5,511 nucleotides of DNA from positions 1 to 5,511 of the forward strand of contig JAISQV010000237.1 of the NCBI GenBank assembly GCA_031273985.1, given 5' to 3'. The position numbers were made by a program, and so were the translations under genes. Positions 1-5,479 of this stretch are shown here, one piece after another. The notes under the pieces are model-generated. The model saw only the letters and a program-made list of their open reading frames with translations. It made no database searches and had not been told where the DNA came from. Origin of the DNA: Spirochaetaceae bacterium (GTDB taxonomy: Bacteria; Spirochaetota; Spirochaetia; Treponematales; Breznakiellaceae). Position 1 is the stretch's first letter; every line of letters starts with the position of its first letter.

Positions 1-867
1 CTTTGCCACATCCCGGATTTCGCTCCCCGCCACGGCGAACTGTATGCTGCTGCCGTGTTTTACCTTTCCCCACTTGAACAGGGAGTTGATGTCGATGATG
101 CGCTCCCCCTCGTAGTAAATGTAAACCTGGAGTTCCGGGTATTTTGCGTTGTAGCTGTCTATGATCCGCTTCCAGGCTTCCACATTGCCATTGTGAAAGA
201 GTTCGTTTTGTACCACCACGGAATACATGGGGGTCATGCGCTTGGGCCCCCTGGTTATGCCCGCCGCCGCTGCCGGGGCGGGCCCCGCCGGGGAAACCGG
301 CCCCCCCGGTGATTCTGCCGCCGCCGCTTCCGTGGAGAAGGGGCCCTTGTAGAGGGCCGCAGGAATTTTAGGTTTTTCCCCTTCAAAGAGGGCCGCCGCC
401 AGGAGGGCCGCCTCCCGGCACTGGGCGTCCGCCTTTCCGCCGCCGCCCTTCCCCGCATAAATCACAAGGAGTTCGTGCTTTCGCAGGTTTCCCAGGTTGG
501 CAATTTCGGCGGCCACCTTGGGGTTGGCCGCGATGAGTCCCAGATCCGGGTGGTGGTAGGCCGCCAAAAGGTCCACGGCGTTCCACTTGGCAAATTCCCC
601 GGCCAGGGCCGGGGGGTCCTCCGCCGGATTCACCAGGTTGGCGGATACCGTGTGGTAGCCCATTTTGTCCACGAGGAGCATACGGAGGAGCAGCCCTATC
701 CGGTCCCCGGAGAGTTCCGGGTCCTGAATCTCAAAGAGAATGTCCCCCAGGTTGAGCCCCTCCCCCAGATCATCCGCCACGGCAAGGGTCTTTTTGATGT
801 ACCGTACCGCAGAGTTAAAGCCCGGGCGGGTGGAGAGAATCTCCAGATTACGAAGAGTATCTGCCAT
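1..867 (-). CDS. Hypothetical protein with C-terminal HPr-like domain (partial, C-terminus beyond window)
   Basis: An open frame starts at ATG 867 and runs without a stop to the left window edge, giving about 289 residues. The start is supported by a strong Shine-Dalgarno sequence (AGGAGGTG at 882-875, 7-nt spacer). Residues 1-170 look helical and soluble, and I do not recognise them. Residues about 175-205 form an Ala/Pro/Gly-rich linker. From about residue 212 the chain resembles the PTS phosphocarrier HPr. The stretch INSLFKWGKVKHG..I..AVAG parallels the AKSLFKLQTLGL.QG..V.ISAEG part of E. coli HPr. The His in ELFHNGN falls near the phosphorylated His15, but the following Arg and Pro of the HPr active site are absent. 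There is no signal peptide or membrane segment, so it is probably cytoplasmic. The gene lies downstream of cfpA on the same strand, behind a terminator. A phosphotransfer or regulatory role is inference only, and a purely structural HPr-like fold is equally possible. Confidence 0.8.
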   Translation of the reverse strand, partial: MADTLRNLEILSTRPGFNSAVRYIKKTLAVADDLGEGLNLGDILFEIQDPELSGDRIGLLLRMLLVDKMGYHTVSANLVNPAEDPPALAGEFAKWNAVDLLAAYHHPDLGLIAANPKVAAEIANLGNLRKHELLVIYAGKGGGGKADAQCREAALLAAALFEGEKPKIPAALYKGPFSTEAAAAESPGGPVSPAGPAPAAAAGITRGPKRMTPMYSVVVQNELFHNGNVEAWKRIIDSYNAKYPELQVYIYYEGERIIDINSLFKWGKVKHGSSIQFAVAGSEIRDVAK

Positions 868-874
868 GTTTTAA

Positions 875-882
875 CACCTCCT
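875..882 (-). promoter_or_regulatory. Shine-Dalgarno sequence of the HPr-like gene
   Basis: The minus strand reads AGGAGGTG seven nucleotides before the ATG at 867, a near-perfect match to the 16S anti-Shine-Dalgarno sequence. It fixes the start of a gene whose other end lies outside the window. A 6-bp stem (CGGGGC 889-894 with GCCCCG 904-909) sits just upstream and could affect access to this site. Confidence 0.8.
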
Positions 883-920
883 GATCGCCGGGGCCTCAAA
901 GCTGCCCCGAAGAGCCCATG

Positions 921-951
921 AAAACAAAAAACGCCCCCTAAGACGGGGGCG
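921..951 (-). terminator. Intrinsic terminator downstream of cfpA
   Basis: On the minus strand a 7-bp all-GC stem (arms 951-945 and 938-932) encloses a 6-nt loop. It is followed at once by TTTTTTGTTTT (931-921). This is a textbook rho-independent terminator placed 49 nt after the cfpA stop codon. It has no T-tract on the plus strand, so it acts in one direction. It separates cfpA from the next minus-strand gene, either ending the cfpA message or reducing readthrough into that gene. Confidence 0.9.
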
Positions 952-999
952 CCAATCTACAAAGAACGATTCAAGGCAGTAAGACCGGGCCTGTAGGGC

Positions 1000-3054
1000 C
1001 TATATCTCACGGAGCCCGTCCCCGCCGGAATTGCGGTTTCCGCCCCTGCGGGAAGGCCGGGCCGGCGGCGTATCGGGCGCGCCCGCATCCCCGGCGTCAT
1101 CAACGACACCCTTCCCCTGGGGCAGGGGAGAGGATTCCATGCCTAATGCGCCGTCATCGGCGTTGAGCAGGTCCAGGTAGGCCTGGGCGGGAGCCACAGA
1201 AGCGGCGCGGCCCGGATCCTCGTCGGTGCTGGAGGTGAAGCTCTGGTTGATGTCCTCCCGGACGGTAGAGCGCCGCCGGCTGAAGGAGGCGAAGGCCGCA
1301 TCCTGGAAGCCCTTGCTTACCCCGTGGAGGAATTCGTTGAGCACATTGGCCATGGAGTCCAGGGTGGCTTTCTTCCGCTTGATCGAGGTGATGTCCACAT
1401 CCAGGAGGAGTCCCGGCTGTATGTGGTAGGGGTTGAGCATATAGTCGAAGCGGTTGTACTCCCGCTCCAGGAAGTTAAGCCGGTCTTCCATTACCCGCCG
1501 CTCCACGGGGTACTGGTAGTTGTACATATTCTTGAGTTTTTCCCGCATCAGAATGATCTTCTGCCGGATCTTGTCCTTTTCATAGACATAGGTACGGTTC
1601 ATCCGTTCCACTTCGGTTTCGCCGGCCTGCACAAAGGATATTTCGTCCCAGACGTGCTCGATGGCCTCGTAGACCGGCTCGCCGGAGCGCTCCTTGGTCT
1701 TCCTGATTCGGGCACGGTGCTTGCCCGCCAGATCGTTGAAATCCACGGTCTTGAAGAGGCCCTTGCCCCCTTCATAAATATCGGAAACCACATCCCAGAG
1801 GTGCCGCACCTCGGTCTCGAAACTCGCTATCTGCACGTCGTAGGCCTTGCGCTCCTCAATGAGCTGGGCGTTATCGTAGTAGCGCAGCCGTATCTGGTAA
1901 CGCTCGTCGGGCAGGTTATTGGTATCCGTGTCCTCGTATTCCCGAATCAGCAGTTCCCGGGCGTTCTTGAGGTTTTCTATGTACTGATAACCCATGCGGG
2001 AGGTGTCCAGAATGGAGGTAATGGAGTTGATCGCCGTGTTGAAGCCCCTGGTCCGGATATTGTCTATGTCCACGATCTTCTTGAGATTCTCCCGCACATT
2101 CTGCTGATCGTAATCCGTGGGGTCTATCTCCGCCCGGAGATTGGCGATCCGCTCGAAAAGCGCCTTGGCCACGTGGGTGTAGCGTTTGGATTCGGCATCA
2201 TCCGCCTGATCATCGGTATAGTTCTCCACCCGGCTCATCTTGCTGAAGATGATCTCACTGTCCGAAAGCTCCTCAAGCCCCTGATCGATACGCTCATCCT
2301 TGAGCTTGTCTATCTCCTTGTCGATGCAGTCGATAAGGTGTTTGGAGAGAAGGTCCTTGATCAGGTATTCCACCGTCACCTGATAGTGGAAGATGGGGCT
2401 GATCAGTTCCGAATCAAGGATGTTCACGGATAGTTTGACATCCGTTACGGTCTTGGGCTTGTTGAGGTTGTCCTTGAAGGCGCATTTTACGATGGAGTAC
2501 GCGTTTTCACCGCGGATAAAGGCGCCGGTATCGGTCTTCTGCCTGAGGAGGCTGTTCGTGTGGTTCTCCAGCTCGTTCACCCCCCGCTGAATATGGCCCT
2601 GCAGGTGCCCGAACATATTCACCATGGACTTTTCAATTTCACCGGTGTTGAACCTGTCCGCGCCGCCCACCTGATCCAGCAGGTCCGCCACCTCTTTGGG
2701 GGTGTAGCGGGAGAGGACCTTGGTCTCTTCCTTATCAATATAGTTCCGGATCTTCTTAACCATCTCGTCTTCGGTGGTTACCATGTACCGGTTGAACATA
2801 TTTTGATAGTTCTGGTTAAAGTAATTGTAGAGTTTTTCCTTGAGGCCGCCCATCACATCCAGGCGCTCCAATACATCCTTGGGCAGCTTGGAATTGATAT
2901 GATGAATGACCTTGTTGGCCTCTTCCTCCAGAAGTTGGTTCACTTCGTTCTGCTGGTCCCGGTACTCCTGGGCCAGTGAATTACGGGAACCTACGGCGCT
3001 CGGTTTTTCAGGGTGAAAGACATTCGGGCTTTTGGGCAGGTCTATTGCTCCCAT
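1000..3054 (-). CDS. cfpA: Cytoplasmic filament protein A (CfpA)
   Basis: This 684-residue protein is recognised as the treponemal cytoplasmic filament protein A, close to the usual length of about 680 residues. The N-terminus MGAIDLPKSPNVFHPEKPSA and the long charged helical body (for example residues 28-55, rich in Glu, Gln and Asn) fit that family. There is no signal peptide or transmembrane segment, in keeping with a cytoplasmic structural protein. In Treponema, CfpA forms ribbon-like filaments under the inner membrane along the cell. Loss of CfpA in T. denticola is reported to impair cell separation and motility. The last ~95 residues (from about 590) change character to a Ser/Gly/Pro/Asp-rich, probably disordered tail with Arg-rich patches. 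The start at ATG 3054 is supported by AAGGAG (3068-3063) with an 8-nt spacer. The gene diverges from the vWA/pallilysin operon and is followed by a strong terminator. Identification rests on recall of the family and on the neighbours. Confidence 0.92.
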   Translation of the reverse strand: MGAIDLPKSPNVFHPEKPSAVGSRNSLAQEYRDQQNEVNQLLEEEANKVIHHINSKLPKDVLERLDVMGGLKEKLYNYFNQNYQNMFNRYMVTTEDEMVKKIRNYIDKEETKVLSRYTPKEVADLLDQVGGADRFNTGEIEKSMVNMFGHLQGHIQRGVNELENHTNSLLRQKTDTGAFIRGENAYSIVKCAFKDNLNKPKTVTDVKLSVNILDSELISPIFHYQVTVEYLIKDLLSKHLIDCIDKEIDKLKDERIDQGLEELSDSEIIFSKMSRVENYTDDQADDAESKRYTHVAKALFERIANLRAEIDPTDYDQQNVRENLKKIVDIDNIRTRGFNTAINSITSILDTSRMGYQYIENLKNARELLIREYEDTDTNNLPDERYQIRLRYYDNAQLIEERKAYDVQIASFETEVRHLWDVVSDIYEGGKGLFKTVDFNDLAGKHRARIRKTKERSGEPVYEAIEHVWDEISFVQAGETEVERMNRTYVYEKDKIRQKIILMREKLKNMYNYQYPVERRVMEDRLNFLEREYNRFDYMLNPYHIQPGLLLDVDITSIKRKKATLDSMANVLNEFLHGVSKGFQDAAFASFSRRRSTVREDINQSFTSSTDEDPGRAASVAPAQAYLDLLNADDGALGMESSPLPQGKGVVDDAGDAGAPDTPPARPSRRGGNRNSGGDGLREI

Positions 3055-3062
3055 GGTCGCAG

Positions 3063-3068
3063 CTCCTT
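3063..3068 (-). promoter_or_regulatory. Shine-Dalgarno sequence of cfpA
   Basis: The minus strand reads AAGGAG eight nucleotides before the ATG at 3054. This supports that start and an efficient translation signal, as expected for an abundant structural protein. Confidence 0.8.
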
Positions 3069-3084
3069 ATATGGCGATTCGTCA

Positions 3085-3116
3085 AGGCTCGTCCCGAGCC
3101 AGGCTTGTCCCGAACC
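3085..3116. repeat. Tandem 16-bp repeat in the cfpA leader
   Basis: Two copies stand head to tail: AGGCTCGTCCCGAGCC (3085-3100) and AGGCTTGTCCCGAACC (3101-3116), differing at two positions. The first copy is itself a perfect 6-bp inverted repeat with a 3-nt loop. The second copy's GGCTTG (3102-3107) can instead pair with CAAGCC (3119-3124). The repeats lie between the candidate cfpA promoter and its ribosome binding site, so they would be in the untranslated leader. Confidence 0.75.
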
Positions 3117-3161
3117 TTCAAGCCCGGAACAAGGGGCGTTTCCGTTTCCAATGAAACCCCC
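3086..3161 (-). promoter_or_regulatory. Structured 5' leader of cfpA (three hairpins)
   Basis: Read on the minus strand, three potential hairpins follow one another before the ribosome binding site. The first has arms 3161-3153 and 3142-3133: GGGG plus GTTTC pairing with GAAAC and CCCC, one bulged base, 10-nt loop. The second has arms 3124-3119 and 3107-3102 (6 bp, extendable through a G-U pair). The third has arms 3100-3095 and 3091-3086 (6 bp, 3-nt loop). No U-tract follows any of them, so they are not terminators. They could stabilise the mRNA, affect translation, or bind a protein. I do not recognise a known riboswitch class. Confidence 0.45.
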
Positions 3162-3181
3162 TGCTTTTCAATCTGACGATA

Positions 3182-3219
3182 AGTTTACAGTATCACGGGG
3201 GGAAAGGTAAAGCCGTCAA
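3182..3219 (-). promoter_or_regulatory. Candidate cfpA promoter
   Basis: Two overlapping sigma70-like arrangements are visible on the minus strand. One is TTGACG (3219-3214) with GATACT (3194-3189), spacer 19 nt. The other is TTTACC (3211-3206) with TAAACT (3187-3182), spacer 18 nt. The first has the better -35 box but a long spacer. Either would give a leader of roughly 120-130 nt. Which one is used, if either, cannot be decided by eye. Confidence 0.4.
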
Positions 3220-3249
3220 TTGAGCCTTTTCCTAAATTTATGCTAGAAT
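3220..3249 (+). promoter_or_regulatory. Promoter of the vWA/pallilysin operon
   Basis: TTGAGC (3220-3225) and TAGAAT (3244-3249) are separated by 18 nt, and the -10 box is preceded by TGC, an extended -10 motif. Transcription would start near 3256-3257, which coincides with an in-frame ATG at 3257. The -35 box abuts the divergent TTGACG candidate of cfpA, the pair forming the palindrome TCAATTGA (3216-3223). Confidence 0.65.
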
Positions 3250-3256
3250 GGATATT

Positions 3257-3805
3257 ATGCAAGCCTTTTTTCGCCGATTTTTTGCCGTCTTGTTCCTGGC
3301 CGCCCTCCCCGCGGCGGGGCTCTTCGCCTCGGAGCCCCGGAAGGCGGCTCTGGACATATACCTGGTCGTCCGGCCGCAGCCCGGAGAAGAGGCCGCCGTA
3401 TGGCTCTGCGACTACCTCCTGGACAGGGTGCTGCAGGAGGGGGACCGGCTCTGCGTGTGGAGCGCGGGCCCGGCGGCCTCCCGGCTTTTCGAGGGGACCT
3501 TCGCCGGGGCGGAGACCAGAACCCGGCTCAGCGAGCTGTTTCTCGGACTCCCCGGCGGGACCGGGCCGGCCTACGGCACGCCGGATTATGCCGGCGCGCT
3601 GCGGGAGGCCGCCGCCATGCTCCGGGGGCGGAACGATTCTATCCCCTGCGTTCTCGTAATCACCGGAAAGGACGCGCTCCCCGGCACGGCGGCGCGGAGC
3701 CTCCGCTTTTCCCGGATAGAGGAATTTCCCTCTTTCCGGGTAATAACCGCGGCGCTGGGCATAGAGGCGGAGGTCCGCCGTGCCGCCGCCGCCTTCATGG
3801 AGTAA
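3257..3805 (+). CDS. Exported vWA-like protein (TP0750-type, degenerate metal site)
   Basis: The 182-residue product begins with a Sec signal peptide: MQAFFRR, then a hydrophobic core, with likely cleavage after LFA (residue 24). No lipobox Cys is present, so it is probably soluble or periplasmic/secreted rather than a lipoprotein. The mature part has the layout of a von Willebrand A domain. It has a first beta strand ALDIYLVV, a GGTGPAYGTPDYAGALREA stretch like the Thr loop before a helix, and CVLVITGKD like the fifth strand. The DxSxS metal-binding motif is missing; RPQPG stands in its place. Gene order matches TP0750, the vWA-like protein upstream of pallilysin in T. pallidum (recalled, not searched). 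I chose ATG 3257 over the in-frame ATG 3248 because 3248 lies inside the -10 box of the likely promoter and neither has a Shine-Dalgarno sequence. The stop is one base from the GTG proposed for the next gene, so the two are probably cotranscribed. Confidence 0.75.
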   Translation: MQAFFRRFFAVLFLAALPAAGLFASEPRKAALDIYLVVRPQPGEEAAVWLCDYLLDRVLQEGDRLCVWSAGPAASRLFEGTFAGAETRTRLSELFLGLPGGTGPAYGTPDYAGALREAAAMLRGRNDSIPCVLVITGKDALPGTAARSLRFSRIEEFPSFRVITAALGIEAEVRRAAAAFME

Positions 3806-3806
3806 C

Positions 3807-5300
3807 GTGAAAAGCGGAGGAAAACTCAGGGTCCTGAGCACCCTGGCCGGGGCGGCGGCGCTGGCGGTGATTGTGGTGCTTCTCAAAAACCCCGCGGAGC
3901 TCTTTCGGGGCGGGGATCCGGGCCCCCGGCGGCAGAGCCGGGTGGTGATTCCCCAGCGGGGATTCGACGGCTCCGGGGACGGCCTCAGCGGGGATGAGAT
4001 CCTCCTCCGGGAGGAGACGCTGAACGCCCGGGTGGCCATGAACGAGGGGGAGATCATCGCGGCGATCCTTACCCAGGATCTCGACGGGGACAAGCAGGAC
4101 GAGCAGATCATCGCCTACACCACGGCCCCCGGCGGGGGGGCGGAGACTCCCATCCGCATAGCCTACATAAGCTTTGATCCGGCCCTCGGCGGCTTCAGGC
4201 GGCGCTGGAGCGTCTCCACCGGCGCCACCCGGCCAGGAACGGTTTCCCTCCACGTTCAGGATGTGCTGGGGGACCGGAGCAACTGCATCATCGTAACGGG
4301 GATGAACGGCGCCGGGCAGCACACCCTCACCATACTCCGCCGGGATGGCGGCGGCGAGGACGAGCCCTGGCGGAAGATTGCCGACATAGGCATGGACGGC
4401 ACCATCACCATACGGGAGGCGGAGCGGGGCCAGGCCTACCGCATGGGGCAGAGCGCGGGGCAGAGCTTCACCATCGCCGCCTACGGCAGGGATCCCAATT
4501 CGGAGAATATTCTCGATCAGATTGAGATAATTTACCGCTACCACGAGGGGCGCGGCCGTTTCGAGCAGGCTCAATTCAGCCGCATACCGGGGCCGCAGGT
4601 GCAGCAGCGCCGGGTGCGGGAACTCCTTTCGGGGGGCGCTGAAAATTTTGAGGGCTTCATAGACGGGATTTGGTACCATGTGAGTCCCCAGGGAACGGTG
4701 GACCTGCGGCAGTATATCTACTTCGATTCCCTTAACCGGGAGATCATTTTTTGCAATGATGAAACCCAGCAGGTCTTTAACTGGAGAAATTCCAGCGCCA
4801 CCCGCTACGGCCTCTATGTTTCCTGTCAGAATTTTTCGGTAAGCACCCTGAGGCGATCCATCGACATAGAACTGGAATCCCTTTCCAGCCTGCGGATCAA
4901 GGTAGTGGAAGATGTGAGGCTTAACATAAGCGTAAACAATTCCTGGGACGGTTCCTACCGCCGCACCGAAACCGTGGAACAGGGGGAAGAGGCCGCAGCG
5001 CCGGAACCCTACCTGGAGGCGGTTTATGACGGCTCCATCGGGAGACTCCGCTTCAACGCCGGCGGCGGCTACGAGCTTGACACGGGAAACGAAATCCGCC
5101 GGGGAAGTTACACCTTCTATGCGGTGGGGGGGCAGACGGTGCTGGAACTGCGGCCCGGAGCGGTGTCGGGAAACCGGCGGGAAATCTGGCTTGCCGGGCA
5201 GCCCGGCCCGGACTCCCTTTCCCTGCGCAGGGTTATCCTCAGCACCCGGGGCTTCCAGCCCGTTCACGAACCCGACGTCAACCTGACCCGCGCCGAGTAA
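3807..5300 (+). CDS. Pallilysin-family (TP0751-like) protein with FG-GAP-like N-terminal region
   Basis: The 497-residue product has a membrane-spanning signal anchor or uncleaved signal (residues about 8-26) and no lipobox Cys. Residues about 80-260 show three related segments with FG-GAP/VCBS character. The first carries a full calcium-type loop, DLDGDKQDE (about 91-99); the second a decayed one (DVLGDRSN). Residues about 280-490 match the lipocalin-like part of T. pallidum pallilysin as I recall it. Shared landmarks are IDGIW, YFDSLNREIIF, the STLRRSIDIELES strand, VVEDV and SWDG.Y. The HEXXH motif reported in TP0751 is replaced here by LSSLR, and no HEXXH occurs elsewhere. T. pallidum pallilysin (about 237 residues) binds host matrix proteins and fibrin. 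Adhesion here is inferred from homology, and protease activity by that motif is unlikely. An in-frame GTG at 3780 with GGAGG 6 nt upstream would add nine residues (PPPP-rich). I prefer GTG 3807 because it leaves a short basic N-terminus, although its GGAG is only 4 nt away. Confidence 0.8.
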   Translation: MKSGGKLRVLSTLAGAAALAVIVVLLKNPAELFRGGDPGPRRQSRVVIPQRGFDGSGDGLSGDEILLREETLNARVAMNEGEIIAAILTQDLDGDKQDEQIIAYTTAPGGGAETPIRIAYISFDPALGGFRRRWSVSTGATRPGTVSLHVQDVLGDRSNCIIVTGMNGAGQHTLTILRRDGGGEDEPWRKIADIGMDGTITIREAERGQAYRMGQSAGQSFTIAAYGRDPNSENILDQIEIIYRYHEGRGRFEQAQFSRIPGPQVQQRRVRELLSGGAENFEGFIDGIWYHVSPQGTVDLRQYIYFDSLNREIIFCNDETQQVFNWRNSSATRYGLYVSCQNFSVSTLRRSIDIELESLSSLRIKVVEDVRLNISVNNSWDGSYRRTETVEQGEEAAAPEPYLEAVYDGSIGRLRFNAGGGYELDTGNEIRRGSYTFYAVGGQTVLELRPGAVSGNRREIWLAGQPGPDSLSLRRVILSTRGFQPVHEPDVNLTRAE

Positions 5301-5325
5301 CAGGGCCAGCGCATCGCCAAAGCTA

Positions 5326-5341
5326 GTGTACTGTCTTACAC
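5326..5341. repeat. Short inverted repeat downstream of the pallilysin-like gene
   Basis: GTGTA (5326-5330) and TACAC (5337-5341) form a 5-bp stem with a 6-nt loop, 25 nt after the stop codon. No T-tract follows, so it is not a convincing terminator. Its role is unknown and it may be chance. Confidence 0.3.
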
Positions 5342-5353
5342 AGAAGTAGGAAT

Positions 5354-5479
5354 AACCACGGACGACACAGACAGACACGGACAAAGAAAAATAGTAGATA
5401 ATGAAGCAAAATCGTCCTAAATATCTCATATTCTTTAGGTTTTCTCGGTTTTTCTGTGTGGTCCGTGAGGTCCGTGGTT
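5354..5479. repeat. Imperfect inverted-repeat element of CACGGAC-type units
   Basis: The left end AACCACGGAC (5354-5363) is a perfect inverted copy of the right end GTCCGTGGTT (5470-5479). Pairing continues imperfectly inward for about 25 more bases on each side. Each arm is built of short units, CACGGAC or CACAGAC, spaced about 9-10 bases, then an A-rich (left) or T-rich (right) stretch. The inner ~50 bases are AT-rich, unlike the surrounding genes. I see no open frame or clear target-site duplication. Similar CCGTG-unit repeats occur between genes in many bacteria, as I recall. It could be a small non-autonomous mobile repeat or a large hairpin at the transcript end. Confidence 0.65.
5416..5455 (+). 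terminator. Possible weak terminator inside the inverted-repeat element
   Basis: CCTAAA (5416-5421) pairs with TTTAGG (5434-5439). The loop region can pair further through ATAT (5421-5424) with ATAT (5428-5431), leaving a small internal bulge. T-rich sequence follows (TTTTCTCGGTTTTTCT from 5440). The stem is AT-rich and weak, so termination of the plus-strand operon here is only a possibility. It is the best candidate downstream of the pallilysin-like gene. Confidence 0.3.

Noticed and set aside
55..921. Plus-strand open frames opposite the HPr-like gene
   Set aside because: The minus-strand frame has a strong ribosome binding site and HPr-like sequence; the plus frames are short, overlapping and featureless.
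945..985. A possible promoter (TAGATT box) just after cfpA on the minus strand
   Set aside because: The matching -35 sequence is poor and transcription would start inside the terminator stem.
1324..2433. A 369-codon plus-strand frame inside cfpA
   Set aside because: It is antisense to the recognised CfpA coding sequence, and its hydrophobic Val/Leu/His-rich composition is typical of the reverse complement of a charged helical protein.
3248..3256. ATG 3248 as start of the vWA-like gene
   Set aside because: It falls inside the likely -10 box and would be upstream of the predicted transcription start.
3780..3806. GTG 3780 as start of the pallilysin-like gene
   Set aside because: It has a good GGAGG 6 nt upstream, but that lies within the coding sequence of the preceding gene. 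It would also add a Pro-rich stretch before an otherwise normal short basic N-terminus. Kept as the alternative start.
3185..4111. A 308-codon minus-strand frame spanning the divergent promoter and both plus-strand genes
   Set aside because: It is Arg/Pro/Gly-rich without domain features and covers the promoter region and the start of the vWA-like gene, so it is an antisense shadow.
3795..5429. A 544-codon open frame on the minus strand opposite the pallilysin-like gene
   Set aside because: It is a shadow produced by high GC in the opposite strand. The plus-strand frame has recognisable homology, a signal anchor and domain structure; the minus frame has none and starts inside the repeat element.
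5354..5479. CRISPR array
   Set aside because: The units are only about 9-10 bases, are arranged as an inverted pair and lack spacers of regular length.
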